A stretch of 53,411 nucleotides of DNA from NCBI GenBank assembly GCA_029101305.1, contig JAQXQS010000011.1:1-53411 (forward strand), in the 5' to 3' direction. The position numbers and the translations under genes were made by a program. Positions 18,112 through 27,202 of the stretch are shown piece after piece (position 1 is the stretch's first letter; every line of letters begins with the position of its first letter). The notes under the pieces were generated by a model. That model worked only from the letters and a program-made list of their open reading frames with translations, was not told the DNA's origin and did not search any database. Source of the DNA: Clostridia bacterium. Lineage in GTDB: Bacteria; Bacillota; Clostridia; Lachnospirales; Lachnospiraceae.

Positions 18112-18120
18112 TGCTATAAT
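18112..18120 (+). promoter_or_regulatory. Extended -10 promoter of glgB
   Basis: TGCTATAAT is a perfect extended -10 element about 40 bases before the glgB start. No -35 at the right spacing is obvious, which extended -10 promoters tolerate. Confidence 0.55.
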
Positions 18121-18159
18121 GTGCATAAGAAATTGAAAGTTTAGGGAGGTAGCTTTCTG

Positions 18160-20043
18160 ATGGGAGAGAAATTACAGTTTACAGAGCTTGACCAGTATCT
18201 GTTTGGTCAGGGAACCCATTATGATATTTACAGGAAGCTTGGTGCACATCCGGTGAAAGATGGGGATGAAGAAGGCGTTTATTTTGCAGTATGGGCACCG
18301 AATGCACAGGCTGTTTCCGTAATCGGCGAGTTTAACAATTGGGATGAAGAAGCTGACCAGATGACAAAGGTTGGACCCATTGGTGTTTTTGAGACCTTTG
18401 TCCCGAAAGCGAAGATTGGTCAGCTGTATAAATTTTTCATTATCGGAATAAACGGAGAGCATATTTATAAAGCAGATCCTTACGCAAATGAAGCAGAGCT
18501 GCGCCCGGGAACCGCCTCCAGGATCACTGACATCAGGGATTATAAATGGAAAGACGGTACCTGGATGAAGAACCGGCAGAAATTTGACGAGACGAAAGAT
18601 GCCATGGCTATCTATGAAGTACATCCAGGTTCCTGGATGAAGCACCCGGCGACGGAGGAGAATGAAAAAGGCTTTTACAATTACAGAGAGCTTGCAGTAA
18701 AGCTTGCCCAGTATGTGAAGGATATGGGCTATACACATGTGGAACTGATGGGAATCGCGGAGCACCCATTTGACGGATCCTGGGGCTATCAGGTTACCGG
18801 TTATTATGCTCCTACCTCCCGTTACGGAACTCCACAGGATTTTAAATATATGGTAGATTATCTTCACAGACAGAAGATCGGAGTCATTCTGGACTGGGTG
18901 CCGGCACATTTCCCGAAGGATGCGCATGGCCTGGTGAATTTTGATGGAACGGCTGTTTATGAGCATGCAGATCCCAGACAGGGAGAGCATCCGGACTGGG
19001 GAACCAAGATCTACAATTATGGCAGACCGGAGGTCAAGAATTTTCTGATTGCCAATGCTTTGTTCTGGATTGAGGAATGTCATGTGGATGGTCTTCGTGT
19101 TGATGCAGTTGCATCCATGTTGTATCTGGATTATGGCAAAAATGATGGACAGTGGGTTGCCAATAAATATGGTGGAAACCAGAATCTGGAAGCGATTGAA
19201 TTCTTCAAGCATCTGAATACCGTTGTCCTTGGAAGAAACCATGGAACTGTGATGATCGCAGAGGAATCTACTGCGTGGCCGAAGGTGACTGGAAAGGCTG
19301 AGGATGATGGCCTTGGATTTTCCCTGAAGTGGAATATGGGCTGGATGAATGACTTCCTGGAGTATATGAAGCTGGATCCTTATTTCCGTAAATTTAACCA
19401 TAATAAGATGACCTTTTCCATGACTTATGCGTATAGCGAGAAGTATGTGCTGGTGATTTCCCATGATGAGGTGGTTCATCTGAAGAAGTCCATGCTGGAG
19501 AAAATGCCAGGAGAGCCAGATGATAAGTTCCGGAATCTGAAAGCAGCATATACATTTATGTTCTGTCATCCTGGAAAGAAGCTTTTGTTCATGGGACAGG
19601 AGTTTGGCCAGCTCCGTGAATGGAGTGAGGAGCGGGAGCTTGACTGGTTCCTTCTCGGAGAAGAGAAGCATCGTGACCTGAAGGATTTTGTGCAGGCACT
19701 TCTTAAGATGTACCGCAAATATCCGGCACTTTACGGAATGGACAATGACCCATCCGGATTTGAGTGGATCAATGCAGACGACGGAGACAGAAGTATCTAT
19801 AGCTTTGTGAGAAAGTCACCTACTGGGCGGAATAATCTTCTGGTAGTATGTAATTTTACACCTGTAGACCGGCCGGATTACCGCGTAGGGGTTCCGAAGA
19901 AGAAGCAATATACACTGGTTCTGGACGAGAATGGATCAAGTGCAAAGAAGGTATTTAAAGCAGAAAAAAGTGATTGCGACAATCGGCCGTTTTCTTTTGC
20001 GTATCCGCTTCCTGCTTATGGAGTGGCGGTTTTCCAGTACTAG
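18160..20043 (+). CDS. glgB: 1,4-alpha-glucan branching enzyme
   Basis: Glycogen branching enzyme of 627 residues, GH13 family. An N-terminal CBM48 domain (VYFAVWAPNAQAVSVIGEFN) precedes the (beta/alpha)8 barrel. The catalytic nucleophile is in VDGLRVDAVASMLY, the acid in MIAEESTAWP and the third carboxylate in VISHDEVVH. The C-terminal beta domain is complete and the length is typical. No other glycogen gene (glgA, C, D or P) lies near, so it is detached from the usual operon. The RBS is GGGAGGT. The stop codon TAG at 20041-20043 is also the first three bases of a dispersed palindromic repeat. Confidence 0.95.
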   Translation: MGEKLQFTELDQYLFGQGTHYDIYRKLGAHPVKDGDEEGVYFAVWAPNAQAVSVIGEFNNWDEEADQMTKVGPIGVFETFVPKAKIGQLYKFFIIGINGEHIYKADPYANEAELRPGTASRITDIRDYKWKDGTWMKNRQKFDETKDAMAIYEVHPGSWMKHPATEENEKGFYNYRELAVKLAQYVKDMGYTHVELMGIAEHPFDGSWGYQVTGYYAPTSRYGTPQDFKYMVDYLHRQKIGVILDWVPAHFPKDAHGLVNFDGTAVYEHADPRQGEHPDWGTKIYNYGRPEVKNFLIANALFWIEECHVDGLRVDAVASMLYLDYGKNDGQWVANKYGGNQNLEAIEFFKHLNTVVLGRNHGTVMIAEESTAWPKVTGKAEDDGLGFSLKWNMGWMNDFLEYMKLDPYFRKFNHNKMTFSMTYAYSEKYVLVISHDEVVHLKKSMLEKMPGEPDDKFRNLKAAYTFMFCHPGKKLLFMGQEFGQLREWSEERELDWFLLGEEKHRDLKDFVQALLKMYRKYPALYGMDNDPSGFEWINADDGDRSIYSFVRKSPTGRNNLLVVCNFTPVDRPDYRVGVPKKKQYTLVLDENGSSAKKVFKAEKSDCDNRPFSFAYPLPAYGVAVFQY

Positions 20044-20106
20044 AGCATGTTAAAAGGCTTTTTGTAAGCTGTGCGTTGGAATCTGCACGCTCCGCTTTAC
20101 GGTATA
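20041..20106 (+). repeat. Degenerate copy of palindromic repeat
   Basis: TAGAGCATGTTAAAAGGC at the glgB stop resembles the terminus of the intact repeat at 38550-38713 read from its right end. The following ATCTGCACGCTCCGCTTTAC resembles the intact copy's left arm. The copy looks internally deleted. The rest of the gap to 20286 contains only a promoter. Confidence 0.6.
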
Positions 20107-20202
20107 CTGGATTTTTCTGTATGAAAAATGCCGAAAGAACGAGGAGAAACAAGGTCCTGTTTGTGACTGTTGGGGATTTTTCTCAGAAGGTCAAAAATTT
20201 GT

Positions 20203-20230
20203 TGATATTTGGGAAAAGTTGCGCTATAAT
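20203..20230 (+). promoter_or_regulatory. Promoter of 77-residue protein gene
   Basis: TTGATA and TATAAT are 16 bases apart, and the gene starts 57 bases after the -10. The match to consensus is strong, so high basal expression is likely. Confidence 0.7.
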
Positions 20231-20286
20231 GAGCCCGAACGAAAAGAAATGGAAAAAGTTGTACATGTTGAAAGGAGAATATTGAC

Positions 20287-20520
20287 ATGAAGGTATCTAA
20301 TATTAAAGACATTCAGAAATTTTTTGATGTAGTAGACAGCTGCGCTGGTAAAGTAGAGCTGGTAACTGGTGAAGGTGACAGACTGAACCTGAAATCTAAA
20401 TTATCACAGTATGTATCTCTTGCAAACATCTTCTCTAACGGTGAGATTCCGGAACTTGAGATCGTTGCATATGAGAAAGAAGATATTGATAAACTTATGC
20501 ACTTCATGATCAACGGCTGA
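20287..20520 (+). CDS. Small acidic conserved-type protein
   Basis: Protein of 77 residues starting MKVSNIKDIQKFFDVVDSCA and ending DIDKLMHFMING, with GEGDRLNLKSKLSQYVSLA in the middle. It has no signal peptide, membrane helix or Cys pair. Good RBS (AAAGGAG), strong promoter and own terminator show that it is a real monocistronic gene. The composition suggests a small soluble alpha/beta protein. I do not recognise a function. It precedes the metal GTPase pair but is separated from it by a terminator. Confidence 0.85.
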   Translation: MKVSNIKDIQKFFDVVDSCAGKVELVTGEGDRLNLKSKLSQYVSLANIFSNGEIPELEIVAYEKEDIDKLMHFMING

Positions 20521-20555
20521 TCTGCATAAATCTGTGAAATCAGGATAATATATCA

Positions 20556-20586
20556 GGGGGATGTGACATAGTCATGTCCCCTTTTC
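20556..20586 (+). terminator. Terminator after 77-residue protein
   Basis: GGGGATGTGAC and GTCATGTCCCC pair with two internal mismatches around a three-base loop, followed by TTTT. It lies about 35 bases after the stop codon. Confidence 0.7.
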
Positions 20587-20663
20587 TAACAGTAAGGAAC
20601 CAGGGGGTATATGTGCTTCCTGGTCATAGCATTTTGTGCAAAAATAGAAAGGGGAAATATAAA

Positions 20664-21881
20664 ATGGTAAAGATTGACATTATTTCCGGTTTTCTTGGAG
20701 CCGGTCAGACAACTCTTATTAAGAAACTTCTGAAAGAAGCTTTTGCAGGTGAGCAGGTAGTGCTTATCGAGAATGAGTTTGGTGAGATCGGCATTGATGG
20801 TGGTTTCCTGAAGGATGCTGGAATTGAAATCCGTGAGATGAATTCCGGATGTATCTGCTGCTCTCTGGTTGGCGATTTCGGTGCTTCCCTGAAGGAAGTT
20901 GTAGAGAAATACCATCCGGACCGCATCCTGATCGAGCCATCCGGTGTAGGCAAGCTTTCTGACGTTATCAAGGCTGTACAGGGAGTAGAAGAGGATGTTG
21001 ATATCCAGCTGAACAGCTATACAACTGTTGTAGATGCGAAGAAATGCAAAATGTACATGAGAAACTTTGGCGAATTTTTCGATAACCAGGTACAGTATGC
21101 CGGTGCCATTATCATGAGCCGTACGGATATTGTAGATGAGAAGAAGGCAATGGAGTCCATGGAGCTTCTTCGTTCTATTAATGAGAAGGCTGCAATCATC
21201 ACTACCCCTATTGAGAAGCTTGATGGAAAGAAAATCCTGGAGGTTATGGAGCATCCGGTATCCTTAGCTGACGAGCTGCTGGAAGAAGAGCATGAGCATC
21301 ATCATCACCATCACCACGACCATGACGATGAGTGCGGTTGCGGACATGACCATGATCATGAGCACCACCATCACGACCACGATGAGGAATGCGGTTGCGG
21401 ACATGACCATGAGCATGAGCACCACCATCACGACCACGATGAGGAATGCGGTTGCGGACATGACCATGATCACGAGCACCACCATCACGACCACGACGAG
21501 GAATGCGGTTGCGGACATGACCATGAGCATGAGCACCACCATCACGACCATGATGATGAGTGTGGCTGCGGACATCACCATGACCATCACCATCATCATG
21601 CAGACGAAGTATTTACCAGCTGGGGACGTGAGACGATTAAGAAATTTACAAGAGAAGGCCTTGAGAAGATGCTTGAGAGCCTTTCTGCTTCAGAGGAATA
21701 TGGCGTGATCCTCCGTGCGAAGGGAATGCTTCCGGCAGAGGACGGAACCTGGATTTACTTTGATATGGTTCCGGAAGAAACTGAGATCAGGGAAGGATCT
21801 CCGGAATATACCGGACGTCTTTGCGTGATCGGTTCCAAACTGAACGAGGACAAGCTGGCAGAGTTGTTCGGCGTAGCCTAA
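20664..21881 (+). CDS. COG0523 metal GTPase with His/Cys repeats
   Basis: Protein of 405 residues related to CobW/ZNG1/YciC-type metallochaperone GTPases. The N-terminal GTPase domain has the family's metal site CICC in MNSGCICCSLVGDF, and the switch region VLIENEFGEIGIDG. The P-loop reads GFLGAGQTT: Gln15 stands where the family has an invariant Lys. Residues about 209-313 are a His/Asp/Glu-rich loop with five Cys-Gly-Cys-Gly-His units. A CobW_C-like domain follows (LRAKGMLPAEDGTWIYFDMV). Such proteins move or store zinc, nickel or cobalt. The next gene is a second GTPase of the same kind, 18 bases away, so the two probably act together. The ATG at 20664 follows AAAGGGG. Confidence 0.88.
   Translation: MVKIDIISGFLGAGQTTLIKKLLKEAFAGEQVVLIENEFGEIGIDGGFLKDAGIEIREMNSGCICCSLVGDFGASLKEVVEKYHPDRILIEPSGVGKLSDVIKAVQGVEEDVDIQLNSYTTVVDAKKCKMYMRNFGEFFDNQVQYAGAIIMSRTDIVDEKKAMESMELLRSINEKAAIITTPIEKLDGKKILEVMEHPVSLADELLEEEHEHHHHHHHDHDDECGCGHDHDHEHHHHDHDEECGCGHDHEHEHHHHDHDEECGCGHDHDHEHHHHDHDEECGCGHDHEHEHHHHDHDDECGCGHHHDHHHHHADEVFTSWGRETIKKFTREGLEKMLESLSASEEYGVILRAKGMLPAEDGTWIYFDMVPEETEIREGSPEYTGRLCVIGSKLNEDKLAELFGVA
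21287..21603 (+). repeat. 57-bp coding minisatellite, His/Cys-rich
   Basis: TGCGG(T)TGCGG-type cores recur at 21333, 21390, 21447, 21504 and (as TGTGGCTGCGG) 21561, exactly 57 bases apart. Each unit encodes 19 residues of the form HDHDEECGCGHDHEHEHHH. The frame is kept, so the array can change length without breaking the protein. Confidence 0.93.
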
Positions 21882-21899
21882 AAAGGAGGTTTCTGTAAC

Positions 21900-22850
21900 A
21901 TGGACGAAATTACAGTACCGATTTATCTCATTACCGGTTTCCTGGAAAGCGGCAAGACCTCATTCCTCAGCTTTACCCTCCAGCAGGATTACTTCCGTAC
22001 AGAGGGTAAGACACTTCTCATTCTCTGCGAAGAGGGCGAAGAAGAGTATGATGAGGAAGCTCTTGCAAAAGATAATGTTGTAGTAGAGGTTATTGAGAAA
22101 GAGGAAGACTTCACACCAGAGCGCCTGCAGGCGCTGGATATCATCCATCAGCCGGAGCGTGTAGTCATGGAATATAATGGAATGTGGCTGGTAAGCAAGT
22201 TTGAAGAAATGAAAGCCCCGGCAGGCTGGGGAATCGAACAGCACATTACCTGTGTTGACGCCAGCACTTTCCAGGTATATATGCAGAATATGAAATCCCT
22301 TTTCATGGATATGGTCCGCAATGCAGACATGGTTGTATTTAACCGTTGCAGGAAAGAATATCCTCTTGCGAACTTCCGCAGAAGCATTAAGGTTGTAAAT
22401 CCAAGTGCTGAGGTTATTTTTGAGGACGAAGAAGGAGAGATGACAGATATTTTTGCAGACCAGATGCCATTTGACCTGGATGCTGATATCGTAGACATCC
22501 CGCCGGAGGATTACGGAATCTGGTTTGTAGATGCTATGGATCACCCGGACCGTTATGTGGGAAAAACCCTTCGCTTCAAGGCACGTGCAAGACGCCCGAG
22601 AGGAATGGGAAGCAAGTTCTTTATTCCGGGACGTACTGCCATGACTTGTTGTGCAGATGACACTTCTTTCCTTGGATATATCTGTAAAAGTGCTTATGCA
22701 CCAAAGCTGAAGCCAGGTGAGTGGGTAGAAGTTACGGCCAAGGTAGCATTTGAGAACCGCTCAGAGTACCAGGGAGAGGGAATTGTTCTCTATGCAGAGA
22801 ATGTGACCCCATGTGAGCCCCTGGCTGACGAGATGGTTTATTTTAACTGA
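21900..22850 (+). CDS. COG0523-like GTPase fused to DUF1980-like domain
   Basis: Protein of 316 residues. The first 190 residues form a CobW-like GTPase with an intact P-loop (TGFLESGKTSF), but the CxCC metal motif is absent. CEEGEEEYDEEAL takes the place of the usual switch region. The C-terminal 110 residues (GKTLRFKARARRPRG, MTCCADDTSFLGYICKS, WVEVTAKVAFENRSEYQG) resemble the DUF1980 domain of YcgQ, a partner of the YcgR permease and tied to zinc stress in Bacillus. The fusion of the two domains supports a role in metal handling. It starts 18 bases after the first GTPase, with AAAGGAGG before the ATG. Confidence 0.78.
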   Translation: MDEITVPIYLITGFLESGKTSFLSFTLQQDYFRTEGKTLLILCEEGEEEYDEEALAKDNVVVEVIEKEEDFTPERLQALDIIHQPERVVMEYNGMWLVSKFEEMKAPAGWGIEQHITCVDASTFQVYMQNMKSLFMDMVRNADMVVFNRCRKEYPLANFRRSIKVVNPSAEVIFEDEEGEMTDIFADQMPFDLDADIVDIPPEDYGIWFVDAMDHPDRYVGKTLRFKARARRPRGMGSKFFIPGRTAMTCCADDTSFLGYICKSAYAPKLKPGEWVEVTAKVAFENRSEYQGEGIVLYAENVTPCEPLADEMVYFN

Positions 22851-22859
22851 TGATCGTGC

Positions 22860-22882
22860 TGCCGGCAGGTTGACTGCCGGCA
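22860..22882 (+). terminator. Hairpin after GTPase pair
   Basis: TGCCGGCAG and CTGCCGGCA form a perfect 9-base stem with a five-base loop. No T run follows, so it may pause or protect rather than end transcription into pth. Confidence 0.5.
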
Positions 22883-22913
22883 ACGTGTTGTTTGAATATA
22901 AGGATTATAATAT

Positions 22914-23489
22914 ATGTATTTAGTTGTTGGACTGGGAAACCCAGGGAAGCAATATGAGGCGACCCGCCACAATATGGGTTTTGACACTATTGACGTGCTT
23001 GTGGAGCGTCATAAAATCCCACAGGGAGGCGTAAAATTTAATGCCATGTACGGCTCCGGTATCATCGGTGGGGAAAAGGTTATGTTCATGAAGCCACTGT
23101 CCTTTATGAATTTAAGTGGCGGTCCGGTGCAGGAGATGGCGGCCTATTTCAAAATTGATCCGGAGAGTGAACTGATCATCATCCAGGATGATATTGATCT
23201 GGAGCCGGGACAGCTGCGTATCCGCAAGCAGGGCAGTGCTGGTGGCCATAATGGACTAAAAGATATTATCAGCAGACTGGGCACCCAGAAATTTATGCGT
23301 GTAAAGATAGGCGTGGGAGCAAAACCAAAGGGATGGGATCTTGCAGACCATGTGCTTGGCCGCTTTTCACCAGATGACCGGAAACTTGTGGACGAAGCAA
23401 TCGAGCTTGCCGCAGATGCAGTAGAAAAAATTATAACAGATGGCCCGGATGCGGCCATGAATGAATACAACCGAAAGAAGTCCAGTTAA
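22914..23489 (+). CDS. pth: Peptidyl-tRNA hydrolase
   Basis: Enzyme of 191 residues that frees tRNA from peptidyl-tRNA released by stalled ribosomes. It has the full family pattern: VVGLGNPGKQYEATRHNMGF with the catalytic His of TRHNMGF, the Asn in FMKPLSFMNLSGG, IIQDDIDLEPGQLRI with the catalytic Asp, and GSAGGHNGLKDI. Length is normal. AAGGAT stands 8 bases before the ATG. It is followed by mfd, the usual order in Firmicutes. Confidence 0.96.
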   Translation: MYLVVGLGNPGKQYEATRHNMGFDTIDVLVERHKIPQGGVKFNAMYGSGIIGGEKVMFMKPLSFMNLSGGPVQEMAAYFKIDPESELIIIQDDIDLEPGQLRIRKQGSAGGHNGLKDIISRLGTQKFMRVKIGVGAKPKGWDLADHVLGRFSPDDRKLVDEAIELAADAVEKIITDGPDAAMNEYNRKKSS

Positions 23490-23508
23490 TAAGCTGGGCT
23501 TCTTTTTC
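23475..23508 (+). terminator. Terminator overlapping the pth stop codon
   Basis: AAGAAGTCCAG and CTGGGCTTCTT pair, followed by TTT. The left arm lies inside the last codons of pth and the loop contains the stop codon, so ribosomes reaching the end would melt it. This could link termination before mfd to translation. Confidence 0.75.
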
Positions 23509-23593
23509 CCCTTACTGAGTGATAAAGGGAGAAGCTGATCAAAAAGAGATAGACAGCTGTTCTATGGAAATATAGCGATAAAGGAGGAAAGCC

Positions 23594-26500
23594 ATGCTTT
23601 CATTTATCCAGCCCCTTAATGGAATGGTGGAATTTGAAGAAATAGAAAAAAGTCTGGAGAAGAACCAGGGAATCGTTCAGATCACAGGCTGTCTGGAATC
23701 CCAGAAGGCACACCTGATACATGGGCTTTCCGGTAAAGCTTCCATGCGGCTTGTAATCGCAGGGGACGAGCGGCAGGCCAAGGAAATTTATGAAGATCTG
23801 CGCTTTTATGATAAAAATACCATGTTTTATCCTGCCAAGGATCTTTTGTTTTTCCAGGCGGATATCCAGGGAAATCTGCTGATCCGCCAGAGGATGTGCG
23901 TGGTAAAGGCACTTCTGGAACAGGAAGAGCTTACGGTTGTTACAAGCATTGACGGATGTATGGATTATCTGATGCCTCTGGAAGAAATCGGCAAAAGAGT
24001 GCTCCACTTTTATGCTGACAGTGTGATCAATATGGATGTGTTGAAAAATACACTGGTGCAGCTTGGCTATGAGCGTGTAGGCCAGGTAGAAATGCCAGGC
24101 CAGTTTTCCGTGCGAGGGGGCATTGTAGACATTTACTGTCTTACAGAAGAGAACCCCTGGAGAATTGAGCTGTGGGGAGATGAGGTGGATTCCATCCGAA
24201 GCTTTGACGCAGAAAGCCAGAGATCCCTGGAAAACCTGGATGAAATCGCCATCTATCCGGCGGTGGAATGGACCAATGGCAAGAAGATGGTCTCCTTTGC
24301 AGATTATTTTCCAAGGGAAAAAATGCTTTTGTTCCTGGATGAACCAAATCGTATTCTGGAAAACGGAATGGGTGTGGAGGAAGAGTATGAGCAGAGCCGT
24401 ATGCACAGAGAGGAAAAAGGAGAACAGGATCTTCCCGTACAGTGGCTTTGTCAGTTTGCCAAGGTCCAGAAGGAACTGAACAAGTGCCGTGCGGTGTCCT
24501 TGTCTGCTCTGGAACCAAGAGGTGTGGAGTGGAACTTTGCACCGGAGAAATATAATCTGACGGTGCAGAGCGTAACCTCTTATAACAGCAGTTTCGAGCT
24601 TCTGGTAGAGGATCTGAAGAAATACAAGAAAAAGGGATATCAGATCATTCTGCTGTCCGGTTCCAGGACAAGGGCAGAGCGTCTGGCGAAGGATCTCCAG
24701 GAGAATGAACTGAACGCCTTTTACGGTTCTGATTATGACCGTGTGATAAATGCAGGGGAGATCATGGTTCTGTACGGACATGCCCGGAAGGGATTTGAGT
24801 ATCCACTGATCAAATTTGCAGTTATTACAGAGTCTGATATTTTCGGCCAGGAACAGAAAAAAAAGAAAAAGAAGAAAACCTATAATGGCAAGCGAATCCA
24901 GGATTTTGCCGAGCTGTCCATCGGTGATTATGTGGTGCATGAGAAACATGGACTTGGAATTTACCGTGGAATTGAAAAAGTAGAAGTAGACAAGGTGGTA
25001 AAGGATTATATCAAGATTGAATACCGTGACGGCAGCAATCTGTATATTCTGGCAACCCAGCTGGATCTTCTGCAGAAATATTCCGGTGCAGATACGGCGA
25101 AAACTCCGAAACTGAACAAGCTTGGTACCCAGGAATGGAACAGAACCAAATCCAAGGTAAAAGGTGCGGTCAGAAATATTGCAAAAGAGTTGGTGGAGCT
25201 TTACGCCGTACGCCAGGAAAAGGAAGGGTATGTATGCGGTCCGGATACAGTATGGCAGCGGGAATTCGAGGAAATGTTCCCGTATGAAGAGACGGAAGAC
25301 CAGCTGAATGCCATCGAAGATACGAAGCATGACATGGAGAGCACCAAGATCATGGACCGGCTCATATGCGGGGATGTAGGATATGGCAAGACGGAGGTTG
25401 CCCTTCGTGCTGCTTTTAAAGAAGTACAGGAGAGCAGGCAGGTTGTCTATCTTGTGCCCACCACCATTCTGGCACAGCAGGTATATAACACCTTTGTCCA
25501 GAGAATGAAGGAATTTCCGGTGCGTGTAGATCTGCTCTGCCGTTTCCGTACTCCTGCCCAGCAGAAAAAGACCATCCAGGATCTGAAAAAAGGACAGGTG
25601 GATATTGTGATCGGTACACACCGGGTCCTTTCCAAGGATGTGGAATACAAAAATCTGGGTCTTCTGATCATTGATGAAGAGCAGCGTTTTGGTGTTACCC
25701 ACAAGGAGAAAATCAAACAGCTGAAAAAAGATATTGATGTCCTAACCCTGACTGCGACTCCCATACCGCGAACCCTTCATATGAGTATGATCGGAATCCG
25801 TGACATGAGTGTGCTGGAGGAGCCCCCTATTGACCGTATGCCGATTCAGACTTATGTGATGGAATACGATGAGGAGACGGTCCGGGAAGCTATCGGAAGA
25901 GAGCTTAGACGAGGCGGCCAGGTTTATTACGTTTATAACCGTGTCACGGACATTGATGAGGTGGCTCTTCGGATTTCCAGGCTGGTGCCGGATGCAAGAG
26001 TGGATTTTGCCCATGGACAGATGAGTGAGAGAGAATTGGAACGGGTTATGTATGACTTTATCAATGGGGATATTGATGTGCTGGTTTCCACCACCATTAT
26101 TGAAACCGGGCTTGATATTTCCAATGTAAATACCATGATCATTCATGACTCGGATAAATACGGACTTTCCCAGCTTTACCAGCTGCGTGGCCGGATCGGG
26201 CGCTCTAACAGGACTGCGTATGCGTTTCTTATGTATCGGAGAAATACCATGCTCAGGGAGGTAGCAGAGAAACGGCTTTCTGCCATCCGTGAATTTACAG
26301 ATCTGGGAAGCGGCTTTAAGATCGCCATGCGTGACCTGGAGCTTCGCGGTGCAGGAAATCTTCTTGGGGCGCAGCAGCACGGGCATATGAATGCAGTAGG
26401 CTACGATCTGTACTGTAAAATGCTCAGCGAGGCAGTCAAGGAGGCGAAGGGTATTCACACTATGGAAGACTTCGAGACTACCATTGATCTGAATATGGAT

Positions 26501-26959
26501 GCGTTTATCCCGGATACTTACATCAGCAATGAATTCCAGAAACTGGATATTTACAAGCGTATTGCCGGGATTGAGTCCCAGCAGGAATACGATGATATGC
26601 TGGAGGAGCTGATCGACCGGTTCGGGGAGCCGCCGAAAGCCGTGCTGAACCTTCTTGCCATCGCCAGGCTGAAGGCGCTGGCTCATCAGGGTTATATTAC
26701 GGAAATCAAGCAGATGCAGCGGGAAATCCGTATTACTCTTTACGAGAATGCACATCTGAATCCGGAGGGAATTCCGCCCCTTGTGGCCAAGTACCGCAGA
26801 CAGTTACAGTTTAAACCGGATAAAGAGCCGAAGTTCCTGTTTGCACCGATTGGAGATATTGTGCAGGCACTGACAGTATTTGCCAAGGAGCTGGTGGAAC
26901 TGGTAGAAGAAGACCAGATTGGAAAAAAGGACCAGACAGGGAAAAAAGAGCAGGAATAA
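23594..26959 (+). CDS. mfd: Transcription-repair coupling factor
   Basis: ATP-dependent translocase of 1121 residues that removes RNA polymerase stalled at DNA lesions and recruits UvrABC. The UvrB-like N-terminal domains include [20 protein letters not shown]. The RNA-polymerase-interacting domain starts near [20 protein letters not shown]. The RecG-like motor has Walker A in [17 protein letters not shown], Walker B in [12 protein letters not shown], motif III in [14 protein letters not shown] and the TRG-type RGRIGRS. A C-terminal D7-like domain and a short Lys/Glu tail ([12 protein letters not shown]) end it. A polylysine run ([14 protein letters not shown]) lies just before the polymerase-binding domain. 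RBS is AAAGGAGG. Confidence 0.96.
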   Translation: MLSFIQPLNGMVEFEEIEKSLEKNQGIVQITGCLESQKAHLIHGLSGKASMRLVIAGDERQAKEIYEDLRFYDKNTMFYPAKDLLFFQADIQGNLLIRQRMCVVKALLEQEELTVVTSIDGCMDYLMPLEEIGKRVLHFYADSVINMDVLKNTLVQLGYERVGQVEMPGQFSVRGGIVDIYCLTEENPWRIELWGDEVDSIRSFDAESQRSLENLDEIAIYPAVEWTNGKKMVSFADYFPREKMLLFLDEPNRILENGMGVEEEYEQSRMHREEKGEQDLPVQWLCQFAKVQKELNKCRAVSLSALEPRGVEWNFAPEKYNLTVQSVTSYNSSFELLVEDLKKYKKKGYQIILLSGSRTRAERLAKDLQENELNAFYGSDYDRVINAGEIMVLYGHARKGFEYPLIKFAVITESDIFGQEQKKKKKKKTYNGKRIQDFAELSIGDYVVHEKHGLGIYRGIEKVEVDKVVKDYIKIEYRDGSNLYILATQLDLLQKYSGADTAKTPKLNKLGTQEWNRTKSKVKGAVRNIAKELVELYAVRQEKEGYVCGPDTVWQREFEEMFPYEETEDQLNAIEDTKHDMESTKIMDRLICGDVGYGKTEVALRAAFKEVQESRQVVYLVPTTILAQQVYNTFVQRMKEFPVRVDLLCRFRTPAQQKKTIQDLKKGQVDIVIGTHRVLSKDVEYKNLGLLIIDEEQRFGVTHKEKIKQLKKDIDVLTLTATPIPRTLHMSMIGIRDMSVLEEPPIDRMPIQTYVMEYDEETVREAIGRELRRGGQVYYVYNRVTDIDEVALRISRLVPDARVDFAHGQMSERELERVMYDFINGDIDVLVSTTIIETGLDISNVNTMIIHDSDKYGLSQLYQLRGRIGRSNRTAYAFLMYRRNTMLREVAEKRLSAIREFTDLGSGFKIAMRDLELRGAGNLLGAQQHGHMNAVGYDLYCKMLSEAVKEAKGIHTMEDFETTIDLNMDAFIPDTYISNEFQKLDIYKRIAGIESQQEYDDMLEELIDRFGEPPKAVLNLLAIARLKALAHQGYITEIKQMQREIRITLYENAHLNPEGIPPLVAKYRRQLQFKPDKEPKFLFAPIGDIVQALTVFAKELVELVEEDQIGKKDQTGKKEQE

Positions 26960-27041
26960 GGAAAAACGGTAACCATCCAGCGCAAGTTGCGAAAATTGTG
27001 TGAATTATGTCAGAAATTATGGCGGAAATTCCCCTTTTTAC

Positions 27042-27070
27042 TTGCCCTTATGGAAAAAAAGTTTTATACT
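27042..27070 (+). promoter_or_regulatory. Promoter of PPIase lipoprotein gene
   Basis: TTGCCC and TATACT stand 17 bases apart. The gene begins about 130 bases downstream, leaving a long untranslated leader with no structure that I recognise. Confidence 0.5.
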
Positions 27071-27202
27071 CTTATTAACGTGTCTGTAAAGTGGGCGTAC
27101 TGAGCGTAGGAATGATTTTTGGGGTACGTTTCTGGTTATTGCGTAGTTTATCATGGGCAGTAATGAACCGGCACATCAGTGAAAGGGTAATTGGTGATCA
27201 AT

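Noticed and set aside
21287-21603. CRISPR-like regular repeats
   Set aside because: The 57-bp units are adjacent without spacers and encode an in-frame His/Cys array.
23600-25702. Very long open frame antisense to mfd
   Set aside because: Its translation has no domain-like pattern, and the sense strand encodes a complete Mfd. Codon bias of the sense gene explains the open antisense frame. The same holds for the frames antisense to the deacetylase at 12502-14241 and to glgB at 18172-19671.
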